64,000 bases of DNA, taken from assembly GCA_905221605.1 (NCBI GenBank), contig CAJNDS010001691.1:47495-111494 (forward strand), written 5' to 3'. This DNA comes from Symbiodinium natans. Taxonomy: Eukaryota > Sar > Dinophyceae > Suessiales > Symbiodiniaceae. The notes under the pieces were generated by a model. That model was given only the letters and a program-made list of their open reading frames with translations, made no database searches and was not told where the DNA came from. The position numbers were made by a program, and so were the translations under genes. Of the stretch, positions 11,001 through 28,011 are shown piece by piece (the first letter of the stretch is position 1; each line of letters opens with the position of its first letter).

Positions 11001-11400
11001 TGTTCTCGTTTTGTGAGGATCGGGCAAACAACAGGGGGAAGAAATTCCTTCTCCCTCTTCTCCCTGTTCTTTGGCTCTCTCCTTACACAAAGACAAATAA
11101 AAACACAAGGCAAACAAATTTCAGTCACTACGTTCATCCGTCCTCGGGTTTCTTTTCCCCTGCTGTCGCTCTCTCCTTACAGAAAGACATTCGCATATAC
11201 AAGGCAAACCAAAACCACTCACTACTTTCATTCTCCGTCCTCTTTAGTTTCCCTCTTTGTTCACTCTGTTCTTACAGGGAGGAACTGAACATGCAAGAGC
11301 ACACCCCGATCTCGATACCATCATCCTCTCCCCCTCTCCCCCTCTCCCCCTCTCCCCCTCTCTCTCTCTCTCTCTCTCTCCCTCTCTCTCTCTCTCTCTC
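8058..11400. repeat. large duplicated segment, copy 1
   Basis: Nearly identical to 11698-15060 from the TATATATATGAGGCAGGAACC start through a long CT tract to the (CT)n run that ends at the gap. Differences include a short deletion near 9345 (copy 1 longer), an extra GTAAGAAGATGAGG near 10808 and different CT-tract lengths. Inside are degenerate 400-500 bp units, each with a GAGCAGGGTTGATTTCC motif, a CCTATGTCTTCTGTTCC motif and pyrimidine-rich stretches. Open frames here are repeat-derived. Confidence 0.9.
10266..10615 (+). repeat. CT-rich minisatellite (TCTCT/TCTCTTC)n
   Basis: CTCTCCT units, then a long TCTCTTC run, then CTCGCTC units. It is read as Ser-Leu-rich or Glu-Arg-Lys-rich artefact frames. 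Confidence 0.95.
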
Positions 11401-11500
11401 NNNNNNNNNNNNNNNNNNNNNNNNNNNNNNNNNNNNNNNNNNNNNNNNNNNNNNNNNNNNNNNNNNNNNNNNNNNNNNNNNNNNNNNNNNNNNNNNNNNN

Positions 11501-11545
<45 letters not shown>
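11401..11545. other. assembly gap (100 N) followed by 45 G
   Basis: Exactly 100 N, then an unbroken G run. The N count looks like a placeholder of unknown size; the G run at a read edge is likely a sequencing or assembly artefact. Confidence 0.9.
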
Positions 11546-11547
<2 letters not shown>

Positions 11548-11697
11548 CTTGGTGGCCCCCACTGTCCTAAGGCGCACAGGCATAGGGAGGTTTTGATGGT
11601 TCGTGACTCAGGACTTACCCTAAGGGTCCATATTCCTATATAGGTATATCTTGCATCTTGCACCTTGCATCTCTCTCAAGCCCGCTCTCTCTCTCTC
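11546..11697. other. short unique bridge before copy 2
   Basis: About 150 bp absent from copy 1, ending in CT dinucleotides and TA repeats that lead into the second copy. Confidence 0.7.
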
Positions 11698-18480
<6,783 letters not shown>

Positions 18481-18539
18481 TGAGCAGCTAGAATTTCTAC
18501 CCACATCTTGTAGGTGTGTATATGTATTGTATATCACAT

Positions 18540-19454
18540 AGAGAAACGGAGAGGAAAGGGCGGGAATCCTCAAACCGTAAGACTAGGATTTGAGGGCATT
18601 GGGTTTTTGTATGTAACCCCGATCCAGCGAGAATATTGTGAGCAAGTATCTGGGTTCTGGGCCTTCCCACAAGCCCAACTTGCTCGCAAGTACATGGGTT
18701 GTCATTTCAATGTTTCCCAAAGGGTCACCCAGAACAATTCTCATTTCTCACACACACATCATCCCCAATACTCACAAATACATATCTCATATACCCTTCT
18801 CGTTTAAGGTTTAGATTTCTAAACAGCGTATTCGACGAAGGCTTAGGGTAAATTCCAAGATTTACACATGCTTCTTATTTAGTTTTGGGACATAGCCTTA
18901 TTCCTAAACCTATTCCTTTAACGTTTAAGGCCAAAACGCACGCATGAGCCTTAGTTGTTTAAGGTTTTGCGCCGGACACTGAGGTCTATTAATTCTAGAT
19001 TCTTAAACCACGCACCTGGGCACGACGAGGTTGCGGGAAAGGGGGGAGAATCGCGAACCTTATGGCTGAAGCTTAAGCCTAACCCTATTCCAAACCATAT
19101 TCGCTGAAGATCTAGTGAATTCAGATCGTGTTTTAAGTTGGGGTCCCTGAAGGAGCAAAAAAGGGGAAAAAATCCAACAAAATGAGCAATTTGGTGAAAA
19201 CCCTTATGTTTTGGTCTGAGATGGAGCTGTGTAAAGGGTCCTTCCGAGTCCTTGCTCAGAAGACTTGCTCCTTTTCAATCTTCAAGGGTTTTAAAGAATG
19301 TAAGAGGTTTTTTCTAATTTTAAGGGGCCTCTGTGGCATATTCGTTAAGTATCAACAATCTTCTTCTGAAAGAACCCTCCGAGTTTTATCTCCTGAAAAG
19401 AGGAAAAGGAAAATGCTAAGCGAAGCGTTCACTCATTGTTTTCCCCTAAAAATT
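18540..19454. other. unique spacer, no firm gene
   Basis: Low-GC sequence with short open frames. One plus frame is open 19182-19637 (151 codons) but runs into the tandem repeat that follows, so no gene is called. Confidence 0.4.
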
Positions 19455-19985
19455 TTGCACCTTCACGGACCCCCAATGAAGGCCAAAAACAAAAGGGTTT
19501 TCACCAAATTGCTGATGTTGATGACTTTGCGTCTTGCACGGACCCCAGCTAAAGCCAAAAACATAGGTGTTTTCGCCAAATTATTGTTCATTTGGGCGAT
19601 TTTTGGCAATTTTGCACCTTCACAGACCCCCAGGTAAGGCAAAAACATCCGGATTTTCAATTTTCGTGATTTTTTGCAATTTTGCGCGTTCACCGACCCT
19701 CAGCTAAGGCCAAAACAAAAAGATTTTCATCAAATTGCTGATTTTTGTGATTTTCCTGAGTTTGGTTGTTTTTTGCAATGTGGCGCCTTGACGGACCCCT
19801 ATCCAAGGCCAAAACATAAGGATTTCCATCAAACCGTGCTTTTTGTAATTTTGCGCCTGCACCCACCCCCAGCTAAGGCCAAAACATAAGGATGTTACCA
19901 GATTGCGACTTTTGGCAATTTTGCGCCTTCACCGGCTTACTTAGGTGATTTGTTTGCGACGTGGCGCCTTGACGAACCTCAAACT
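19455..19985 (+). repeat. degenerate tandem repeat, 70-100 bp units
   Basis: About seven units carrying CACGGACCCCCAGCTAAGGCC, then AAAAACA and CACCAAATTGCTGA, then GCAATTTTGCGCCTT. Unit length is irregular. Confidence 0.85.
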
Positions 19986-19997
19986 ATTCGAACACCC

Positions 19998-20265
19998 CCC
20001 CTCCCAATACTAAATTACGAGCCGGGCCTTCTCCCAATACTAAATTACGAGCCCGGGCCTTCTCCCAATACTAAATTACGAGCCCGGGCCTTCTCCCAAT
20101 ACAAAATGACGAGCCCGGACCTTCCCCCAATACTAAATTACGAGCCCGGACCTTCCCCCAATACTAAATTACGAGCCCGTGCCTTCCCCCAATACTAAAT
20201 TACGAGCCAGGCCCTTCTCCCAATACTAAATTACGAGCCAGGGCCTTCCCCTCCCTCCTTTCCAG
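19998..20265 (+). repeat. 31-bp satellite, block 1
   Basis: Units contain CCCAATACTAAATTACGAG followed by CCCGGGCCTTCT, with a period of 31 bp. Further blocks lie at 20430-20700 and 20870-21095. Confidence 0.95.
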
Positions 20266-20280
20266 ACTGGTCTCCCCGGG

Positions 20281-20415
20281 CCCCCCCCCAAACTATTCGA
20301 ACTATTCGAACTATTCGAAATTATTCGAACTATTCGAACCCACTTGGTTCGAATAGTTCGAATAATTTCGAATAGTTCGAATAGTTCGAATAGTTTGGGC
20401 GCCCCAGGCCGGGCC
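20281..20415. repeat. TTCGAA hairpin array 1
   Basis: Nine-bp ACTATTCGA units run into their reverse complement TTCGAATAG, giving long perfect foldbacks. Equivalent arrays lie at 20744-20850 and 21137-21215. Each follows CCAGACTGGTCTCCCCGGG and precedes CAGGCCGGGCCCC. Confidence 0.95.
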
Positions 20416-20429
20416 CCAAACTATTCGAA

Positions 20430-20700
20430 CACCCCCCCTCCCAATACTAAATTACGAGCCCGGGCCTTAATTACGAGCCCGGGCCTTCTCCCAATACTAA
20501 ATTACGAGCTCGGGCCTTCTCCCAATACTAAATTACGAGCCCGGGCCTTCCCCCAATACTAAATTACGAGCCCGGCCTTCCCCCAATACTAAATTACGAG
20601 CCCGGGCCTTCCCCCAATACTAAATTACGAGCCCGGGCCTTCCCCCAATACTAAATTACCAGCCCGGGCCTTCTCCCAACACTAAATTACGAGCCATGGC
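20430..20700 (+). repeat. 31-bp satellite, block 2
   Basis: Same unit as block 1, with one truncated unit near 20463. It is part of a higher-order repeat: 31-bp block, CTGGTCTCCCCGGG spacer, TTCGAA hairpin, GCCGGGCCCC spacer. Confidence 0.95.
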
Positions 20701-20869
20701 CTACCCTTCCTTTCCAGACAGGTCTCCCCGGGCCCCCCCCCCAAACTATTCGAACTATTCGAAACTATTCAAACTATTCGAACCCCCTTGGTTCGAATAG
20801 TTCGAATAGTTTCAAATAATTCGAATAGTTTGAATAGTTTGGGCGCCCCAGGCCGGGCCCCAAACTACT

Positions 20870-21095
20870 CCCAAAACAAAATTACGAGCCCGGGCCTTCT
20901 CCCAATCGTAAATTACGAGCCCGGGCCTTCTCCCAATACTAAATTACGAGCCCGGACCTTCCCCGAATACTAAATTACGAGCCCGGGCCTTCCCCCAATA
21001 CTAAATTACGAGCCCGGACCTGCCCCGAATACTAAATTACGAGCCCGGGCCTTCCCCCAATACTAAATTACGAGCCAGGGCCTTCTCCCAATCCA
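20870..21095 (+). repeat. 31-bp satellite, block 3
   Basis: Third block of the 31-bp unit, with CCGAATACT variants, followed by the same spacer and hairpin. Confidence 0.95.
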
Positions 21096-21215
21096 GCACG
21101 AGCCCTCCTTTCCAGACTGGTCTCCCCGGGCACCCCACCCCCCTAAACTATTCGAACTATTCGAACTATTCGAACCCCCTTGGCTCGAATAATTCGAATA
21201 GTTTGGGGCACCAGT

Positions 21216-22497
21216 TTTGTGCGGCATTTGCAGGACTTTTGCAAGGTGCCAAGGGGATCCCGGCAAATTTTGACAGGCAACGTTGTTCCTACCCTTTCCC
21301 GTTTTGCGTGGTTTTTGCAGGACTTTTGCAGGGTGCCAAGGGTATCCCGGCAAATTTCGACCCGCAAAGTTGTTCCTACCCGTTCCCGTTTTGTGTGATA
21401 TTTGCGGGACTTTTGCAGGGCGCCAAGGGGATCCCGGCAAATTTCGACCCGCCAAGTTGTTCCTACCCGTTCCCGTTTTGCGTGGCATTTGCAGGACTTT
21501 TTCAGGGCGCCAAGGGGATCCCGGCAAATTTCGACCCGCAAATGTTGTTCCTACCCGTTCCCGTTTTGTGTGGTATTTGCAGGACTTTTGCAGGGCGCCA
21601 AGGGGATCCCGGCAAATTTCGACCTGCAAAGTTGTTCCTACCTGTTCCCGTTTTGTGCGGTACTTGAAGAACTTTTCCAGGGTGCCAAGGGGATCCCGGC
21701 AAATTTCGACCCGCAAAGTTGTTCCTACCCGTTCCCGTTTTGTGTGTTATTTGCGGGACTTTTGCAGGGCGCCAAGGGGATCCCGGCAAATTTCGACCCG
21801 CCAAGTTGTTCCTACCCGTTCCCGTTTTGTGTGGCATTTGCAGGACTTTTTCAGGGTGCCAAGGGGATCCCGGCAAATTTCGACCCGCAAAGTTGTTCCT
21901 ACCCGTTCCCGTTTTGTGTGTTATTTGCGGGACTTTTGCAGGGCGCCAAGGGGATCCCGGCAAATTTCGACCCGCAAAGTTGTTCCTACCCGTTCCCGTG
22001 TTGTGTGGTATTTGCGGGACTTTTGCAGGGTGCCAAGGGGATCCCGGCAAATTTCGACCCGCAAAGTTGTTCCTACCCGTTCCCGTTTCGTGTGGTATTT
22101 GCGGGACTTTTGCAGGGTGCCAAGGGGATCCCGGCAAATTTCGACCTGCAAAGTTATTCCTACCCGTTCCCGTTTTGTGTGTTATTTGCAGGACTTTTGC
22201 AGGGTGCCAAGGGGATCCCGGCAAATTTCGACCCGCCAAGTTGTTCCTACCCGTTCTCGTTTTGTGTGGTATTTGCGAGACTTTTGCAGGGTGCCAAGGG
22301 GATCCCGGCAAATTTCGACCCGCAAAGTTGTTCCTACCCGTTCCCGTTTTGTGTGGTATTTGCGGGACTCTTCCATGGTGCCAAGGGGATCCCGGCAAAT
22401 TTCGACCCGCAAAGTTGTTCCTACCCGTTCCCGTTTTGTGCGGTATTTGCGGGACTTTTGCAGGGTGCCAAGGGGATTCCGGCAAATTTTGACCTTT
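21216..22497 (+). repeat. 87-bp satellite, about 15 copies
   Basis: Each unit carries GTTGTTCCTACCCGTTCCCG, then GACTTTTGCAGGG, then GCCAAGGGGATCCCGGC and AAATTTCGACCCGC. 87 is 29 codons and the unit lacks stops in several frames, so frames of 250-530 codons stay open on both strands. Substitutions are not biased to third positions in any one frame as far as can be judged by eye. Treated as satellite, not as a gene. Confidence 0.95.
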
Positions 22498-23550
22498 GGG
22501 GGCCCCAGGCCGGCGCGAACCCCCCTTCCTCCCAAACTGGTCTCCCCGGGGACCCCCCAAACTATTCGAACTATTCGAAACTATTCGAACTATTCGAACC
22601 CCCCTGGTTCGAATAGTTCGAATAGTTCGAATAGTTTGGGGCACCAGCCCTCGCCCCCAAAATATTCGAACTATCCGAACCCCCCTGGTTCGAATAGTTC
22701 GAATAGTTTGGGGTACCAGGCCGGGCCCCCAAACTATTCGAACTATTCGAACCCCCCTGGTTCGAATAGTTCGAACAGTTCGAATAGTTTGGGGCACCAG
22801 GCCGGGCCCCCAAACTATTCGAACTATTCGAACCCCTCTGGTTCGAATAGTTCGAATAGTTTCGAATAGTTCGAATAGTTCGAATAGTTTGGGGGCCCGG
22901 CCTGGGGCCCTCACACTATTCGAACTATTCGAACCCCCCTTTCTCCCAAACTGGTCTCCCCGGGGACGCCCCAAACTATTCGAACTATTCGAACTATTCG
23001 AAACTATTCGAACTATTCGAACCCCCCTGGTTCGAATAGTTCGAATAGTTCGAATAGTTTGGGGCACCAGCCCTCGCCCCCAAACTATTCGAACTATTCG
23101 AACCCCCCTGGTTCGAATAATTCGAATAGTTCGAATAGTTCGAATAGTTTGGGGGCCCCAGGCCGGGCCCCCAAACCATTCAAACTATGCGAACCCCCCT
23201 TCCTCCCAAACTGGTCTCCCCGGGCAACCCCCAAACTATTCGAACTATTCGAACTATTCGAAACTATTCGAACTATTCGAACCGCCCTGGTTCGAATAGT
23301 TCGAATAGTTCGAATAGTTTGGGGCACCAGCCCTCGCCCCCAAACTATTCGAACTATTCGAACCCCCCTGGTTCGAATAGTTCGAATAGTTCGAATAGTT
23401 TGGGCCTCCAGGCCGGGCCCCCAAACTATTCGAACTATTCGAACCCCCCTGGTTCGAATAGTTCGAATAGTTTCGAATAGTTCGAATAGTTCGAATAGTT
23501 TGGGGGCCCCAGTCCGGACCCCAAACCATTCAAACTATTCGAACCCCCGT
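22498..23550. repeat. composite TTCGAA hairpin satellite
   Basis: Repeats of an AACTATTCGAACCCCCCTGG core with its complementary TTCGAATAG arm, separated by GGGGCACCAGCCCTCGCCCCC or CAGGCCGGGCCCCC. Three ACTGGTCTCCCCGGG spacers lie at about 22538, 22948 and 23210. Confidence 0.95.
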
Positions 23551-23815
23551 TTGAATGTTCAGAGAAGACGCATGATCACATAATACAGGAAGGTTCCTCG
23601 TACATATATATATATATATATACCGAAAGACACCCTACACGGTGTCCTGTAGAACCCTGGTTTAGACACCCTATTCGAGGTTTGAGGTTTTTCGGGGACA
23701 GTTTCAGGTCCTGGCCTGCTTGTAGTGTTGCCAAAGTCTCGGCATGCGGCCTTGGAGCGTCACTGCTTCGTCTTCGTCCCTTCTTGTCAAAGAGATGGAG
23801 AACCCGAATCCCAAG

Positions 23816-24030
23816 GGTTTAGGGTTTAGGGTTTAGGGTTTAGGGTTGAAAAAGCTTTAAGAGCCCCCCTGTAAGTTCAGGGATTGGTGGCCTGTTTCAG
23901 TTCAGCGGGCCGTGTTGAAAGCCTGAAGTCAGGGCTCAGATGTTGGACCTTAAAGCATGTCCCCAGTCCAGGGCGCGAGTTCCCACAACCCACAGCCCTG
24001 CTGGGTTTAAGGTTTAGGCTTTAGGGTTTA
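23816..24030 (+). repeat. telomere-type blocks resume
   Basis: TTTAGGG at 23816-23847 and a degenerate block at 24003-24030, the first since 7935 apart from a few units at 8195 and 11838. Confidence 0.9.
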
Positions 24031-24141
24031 TGCTCTTTCAACTGCGTCTACGGCGCACACACCTTCTAACGCAACACGCCCGGAAACCACGAATCCGTGA
24101 ACCCGCCTTGAGCCCCATCAACACCATGAACCCTACAAGTC

Positions 24142-24239
24142 GGGATGCTCCCCCTTACACTAACAGTCCTTGATAGGGATGATAGTACCCCAGACTATAA
24201 TCCCTATTCAGGGCTGTTAATATAACCGGCGAACATCCC
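24142..24239. mobile_element. introner-like TIR element A1
   Basis: Family A: GGGATGCTCCCCCTTACAC on the left, CCGGCGAACATCCC on the right. Flanked by an imperfect direct repeat ACCCTACAAG/ACCCTATGAG. On the minus strand the ends read G|GTTGGG...TTGTAG|G. Confidence 0.75.
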
Positions 24240-24335
24240 AACCCTATGAGCCCTAAAAGCCCTAAGTCCCCCGGCGCGCGACTTCGGCACGGAAGGCGGT
24301 CAGAGCCTGGCGTAGGGAGGCCTGGCGCAGGGAGG

Positions 24336-24427
24336 TGGTGGTTTGGGCTAGGGTGTAGGGTTTTGGGCTTAGGAAAGTTTTGGGCTTAGGGTTTGGGGTT
24401 TAGGGTTTAGGGCTTCGGGTTTAGGGG
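24336..24427 (+). repeat. degenerate TTTAGGG block
   Basis: Mixture of TTTAGGG, TTTTGGGCTTAGG and TTTGGGG units. Confidence 0.85.
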
Positions 24428-24619
24428 TATTTCTGGTTTCAGGTCTTTCGGTGACTTTGGGGGTGGGGTCGGGGGAATGGTTGCATTCCTTGCCTGCAAG
24501 GCTTCAAGTCTTTTGCTCCTTGTTCGTTGATGTGGGCTTCGGCAGGTGCTGGTCGTTCTTCGCTTCTTCAAGCTTCAGATGCTCGGAGAGCTCCAGCTCT
24601 TTGTTTTTTCATGCTGCAG

Positions 24620-24732
24620 GTCTTACCTCCACGTTTTGACTGCACTGCTCGTGGCCTCATAGATGCAACGACCTTGTTGGATCGACTTCCCCGACTTCGG
24701 GTTCACAAAGTTTTAGTGGTACTTGTAGCGTG
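24620..24732 (+). CDS. candidate exon, unknown protein
   Basis: Pyrimidine-rich acceptor ending GCTGCAG|G before 24620 and donor GTG|GTAAGA after 24732. All 37 codons are open: LPPRFDCTARGLIDATT, then LLDRLPRLRVHKVLVVLV. No family recognised. The call rests on matching splice signals and peptide character. Confidence 0.35.
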
Positions 24733-24847
24733 GTAAGAATCCCGGCCTTCGTCGGGAAAAGCGTGTCGTCCAAGTCCTGAGGAGCTGTTAAGCTGTCAGC
24801 AAGTTACTTTCTAGGCGTCGACTTCACGCGGCATGCGGCACCCTGCT

Positions 24848-24940
24848 TAGGGTTTAGGGTTTAGGGTTTAGGGTTTAGGGTTTCGGGTTTAGGGTTTTGC
24901 AGTCTATTGCCGTCTGGGAGCTGTCGGGTTTAGGGTTTAG
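24848..24940 (+). repeat. telomere-type array (TTTAGGG)n
   Basis: About seven units, then a 25-bp unique insert and two more units. Confidence 0.9.
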
Positions 24941-25118
24941 ATGCAACTACGGCACGAAGGTAACACACTCGATTCTCTCCGAAGGTCTCGGCAATCTGGC
25001 TGATGCGATCCTAAGCGCGGCTGATCGAGCCATCATCCAGTTCAGGCTTTGCGCGTGCACATATGTACGTCCGTGTATATGTCCATGTATATGTGTGGTG
25101 TATATACATGTATCCAAA

Positions 25119-26174
25119 AAATCGGTACCAGGAGGACACTTTGAACTTGCGGACTTATAACCCACTTATAAGTGACTTAGGTTGGAGTATTCATAAGTGA
25201 GTTATAAGGAACTTATAAGTAACTTATAAGTAGACCTAAGTCCTACAGGTTTTCACAAAATTGTATTTTGTACGATCGCCGTCCGTTTGCCAGGAATGGT
25301 GATTTTCGCATCCCATTTTCGCAACCGCCAACTGGACACTCTCGCACGTCCGACGCAGGCAGCGTAGCCCGTGCTGGCGGCGTTGGGAGACTGCCTTGCT
25401 CAAGCGGCAATTGTGGCACTGCAAGGTTTCCACCATCTGCTCGGCTTGGGTTCTGGTAGCTGGGTTTGGGGTTGAGGGTATAGGGATCCAAAGCAGGGAG
25501 CCGGGCGTGAAAAACCTGGCCCTACATGTGTAGCCCCAGCAGAACACATTGTTTTGGCCGCGCGGACATGCTCTGTTAGGCAAAGGCCTATACTGGGGCC
25601 GAGGAGGCCGCGGACATCCGCGGACATCCGCGGACACCCGCGGACATCCCGCGGACATAGCCCGGGAGCTCTCCGCAACTCACTGCTCCGCAAGCACGTC
25701 GGCGAGAAAAGCGAGGATCTCGCAATTGGCAGCGCTGTCCGGTATTTTATCAGGGTGGCAAAAGGATGCTGCGGAACGTAGAGCAGGATGTTAGTGACTT
25801 TTTTGCGTGGCCCGGCGCGTGGAAACATGACGCACTGGTGCGGCTGCCATAGCGCGGCTACAAGTGGGAAAACGGACAAAACCTTGAGGCTGCAATGGCA
25901 AGTCGAGCTACAAGGAAAGCCGATTTATCACAACAACATGACACGAAAAGCAACAACAAAGACAACAAAAAAAAGGTGGTTCGTAAGTAGTTATAAGTCC
26001 ACATAAGTCCGCATAAGTCCGACAGGCCAAGTAGGTATAAGTGACTTATAAACATTTATAAGTTCAACAAAAATCGACATACTTATAACTCACTTATAAC
26101 TCAGTTACAGGATTTATAACTAAGTTATAACCAAGTTATAAACAACTTATATCCAAAGCGCCCTCCTGGTATTG
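25119..26174. mobile_element. 1-kb TIR element with CTTATAAGT subterminal repeats (J)
   Basis: Termini TACCAGGAGGACACTTTG and its imperfect complement CAAAGCGCCCTCCTGGTA. Both ends carry many ACTTATAAGT or TTATAAGT boxes (25150-25235 and 25985-26155), a pattern typical of subterminal transposase-binding repeats. The core has long but unrecognised open frames (25236-25658 and 25400-25879 minus). No transposase motif seen, so it is probably non-autonomous. It is inserted in a TACATGT-type microsatellite. Confidence 0.6.
25606..25662 (+). repeat. 12-bp minisatellite GCGGACATCC
   Basis: Five units of about 12 bp (CGCGGACATCCG and variants) inside element J. Confidence 0.9.
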
Positions 26175-26508
26175 TCCAATTCATGTTTCTGTATTTACAT
26201 GTGTATGTGCTTTGTTTGTGTAGACATGTGTGTGCTTTGTGTTCATGATTTGGTGTCGACGATAGCCGAAAACCCAAAAACCGCTTAAACCAAACTTCAA
26301 CCCCACGCAATCCCAATGCAAATAAACAAGTCTCCGTAGCAGCTGGAATCCTACATATTCGTGCAGCGGTAGTTATGGATGGGCAGGAGCCTGCTGGACA
26401 GATCTTAGTCCAGGGGTCTAAACCCAACACACGCGGGGGGTAGATAGTACAGTCGGGCCATGAGTACTGTTGGCCGCTTAAACCCCCAACGCCCTAAACA
26501 ACCCCCTC

Positions 26509-26602
26509 GTTCTTAGAAGGGAATGAGGGAATTAGAACCCTATAAATATCCTTTAAGGGATTATCTAGGGTACTCATTCCCTCATTCCCTACTAAGAACC
26601 AG
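26509..26602 (+). mobile_element. introner-like TIR element E3
   Basis: GTTCTTAGAAGGGAATGAGG on the left and CATTCCCTACTAAGAACCAG on the right. The ends are exactly GT and AG. An open exon starts immediately after. Confidence 0.75.
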
Positions 26603-26697
26603 CCAGACAATCCTAAAAGCCCCAAACACCCGGACAAAAGACGGCCATGGTCCACCATGGCGGTCCTGAGTTACCGGTGTGGGGCGGTGGGCCGAAT
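26603..26697 (+). CDS. candidate exon between elements E3 and D2
   Basis: Thirty-one open codons plus two bases, from the AG end of E3 to the GT start of D2 (PDNPKSPKHPDKRRPWST, then MAVLSYRCGAVGR). It joins in frame to 26801. Minus-strand frames are also open here but lack splice-site ends. Confidence 0.45.
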
Positions 26698-26800
26698 GTA
26701 GGGGCCTTAATAATTAGAATAGGGTTTCGGGGGGTTGGTATAGTATAATCATAAAAGGACCATAAGGGAATACTATTCGGAATTCTTCCGACCCCTATAG
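26698..26800 (+). mobile_element. introner-like TIR element D2
   Basis: Family D: GTAGGGGCCTTAATAATTAG to CTTCCGACCCCTATAG. It is exactly GT...AG, 103 bp, with inverted termini. Confidence 0.75.
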
Positions 26801-26906
26801 TAAGCCTGAGAGCTCGACAGGCGCTCGAAAGACTTACAGCCCAGGCTTTCAGGTTTACGGGGCCCCAAGCTCTTGCGCAAGCCCTTGGCTCCTGAAGCCC
26901 ATATGA
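26801..26906 (+). CDS. candidate exon after element D2
   Basis: Continues the frame of 26603-26697 across the D2 intron (IKPESSTGARKTYSPGFQ). It either runs to TGA at 26904 or ends at the donor CAG|GTTTAC after 26852. No family recognised. Confidence 0.4.
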
Positions 26907-27602
26907 AGTCACTATAGGGTATATATTTCTTGTACCCACACCAGGTATATACACTCACCAATATTAAACAGGAACCTTATATACACTCACCAAAAACAGT
27001 AATATAAACCCTGCTTCATAATATACGCAGTGGGTGATTGCTGACGTTTCCCGGCCTTGGGCACCTAAACCCCAAAAGTACAATGGTAGTCTATACACAT
27101 GTGCAGACAAGGGTTTCTTGTTTTTACATATTCGAGTTCAAGGTGGACAAAACAGCGAACGACCAGAACGATGACACTACAACAAAGTAGACCCAAAAGT
27201 AGACCCAACAGTAGACTCCAAAGTAGACTCAAAAGTAGACTCAACAGTAAACTCAGAGTAGACTCAAAGCAGACACGGAGCGTGGGCAAAGTATCAAGGC
27301 AGAACGAGGGGGTCGAGGCAGCTGAGCCTCGTTTGGGTCTGGTGTTCTTCCCTCCTATCCATCTTGGTTCCATCTTTTTACCTTTCTTGCTGTGTCAAAG
27401 ACGTTATCTGTGTCAACGATATTCTACTTGAGGGTTATATGCATAATAATCACAACTTGGGCACAGTGGTTCCGACAATTGTGCGGCATTGCACTGCGGT
27501 TTGCTGTTGTTTGCAAATCCTCTGCACATGCGTGTTCACCTTGTAGGTGCATCGTGCTCTTGCGGTTTTACCACGCTGCAGGTCATACTCTAAACAAACG
27601 TG
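26907..27602. other. spacer with short tandem repeats
   Basis: Contains two ATATACACTCACCAA units (26945-26995) and a 14-bp AGTAGACYCAAA minisatellite of seven units at 27185-27275. No gene supported. Confidence 0.6.
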
Positions 27603-27633
27603 TGGTTTAGGGTTTAGGGTTTGGGGTTTGGGG
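27603..27633 (+). repeat. short TTTAGGG/TTTGGGG block
   Basis: Four units, the last two TTTGGGG. Confidence 0.8.
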
Positions 27634-27694
27634 GGGATCCCTCTATGATGTGTGTAGAGGCCAAGCAGATGAAAAGTCCTGTGGCGCATGTCGG

Positions 27695-27764
27695 CTCTAA
27701 TCCTCAACCTCTCCGAGCCACCAGAAGCTGCTGCACCACGCCTGCTGCCTTGCAAGAGCTGGGG
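27695..27764 (+). CDS. candidate exon left of element C2
   Basis: Frame HQKLLHHACCLARAG is open up to the GT of C2 and continues in frame after its AG at 27866. The opposite strand also stays open across C2, so strand is uncertain. Confidence 0.3.
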
Positions 27765-27863
27765 GTTTTCCGAAACTAGGGGTACCTTGCTGGGGCCCTC
27801 ATGCTAAGGGGATCCCTACTATTTGTGGATTAATTTGGGGGTCCCCTATTTTCGTAAACTCCC
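27761..27863. mobile_element. introner-like TIR element C2
   Basis: Family C: GGGGGTTTTCCGAAACTAGG to CCCTATTTTCGTAAACTCCC, with the exact 4-bp duplication AGCT at 27757 and 27864. G|GTTTTCC and CCCAG give a GT-AG pair, 27765-27865. Confidence 0.8.
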
Positions 27864-27865
27864 AG

Positions 27866-28011
27866 CTGTTTTCAACCTGCTGACCTGGACCCCGATCATC
27901 CCGATCACGATGGCGTGGGCTTCCCAAGCCATGCAAAGCCATCCTAAGCCTTGGGATGTTCCCCCTTATCTTGGCTGCACTCAGGAGGGTAGCTATAGAT
28001 TAAACTTTTAG
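27866..28011 (+). CDS. candidate exon right of element C2
   Basis: Continues in frame from 27764 (AVFNLLTWTPIIPITMAW). It runs into element A2 at 27953, after which the reading is element-derived. Confidence 0.3.

Noticed and set aside
10862-11663. Frames crossing the N gap with poly-Gly or poly-Pro
   Set aside because: Bridged by unknown bases and an artefactual G run.
21283-23299. Very long open frames on both strands (up to 528 codons)
   Set aside because: They follow the 87-bp and TTCGAA satellites, whose period or composition removes stops; several frames and both strands are open together.
19998-23550. CRISPR array
   Set aside because: Units are directly adjacent satellites with no unique spacers, in clearly eukaryotic DNA.
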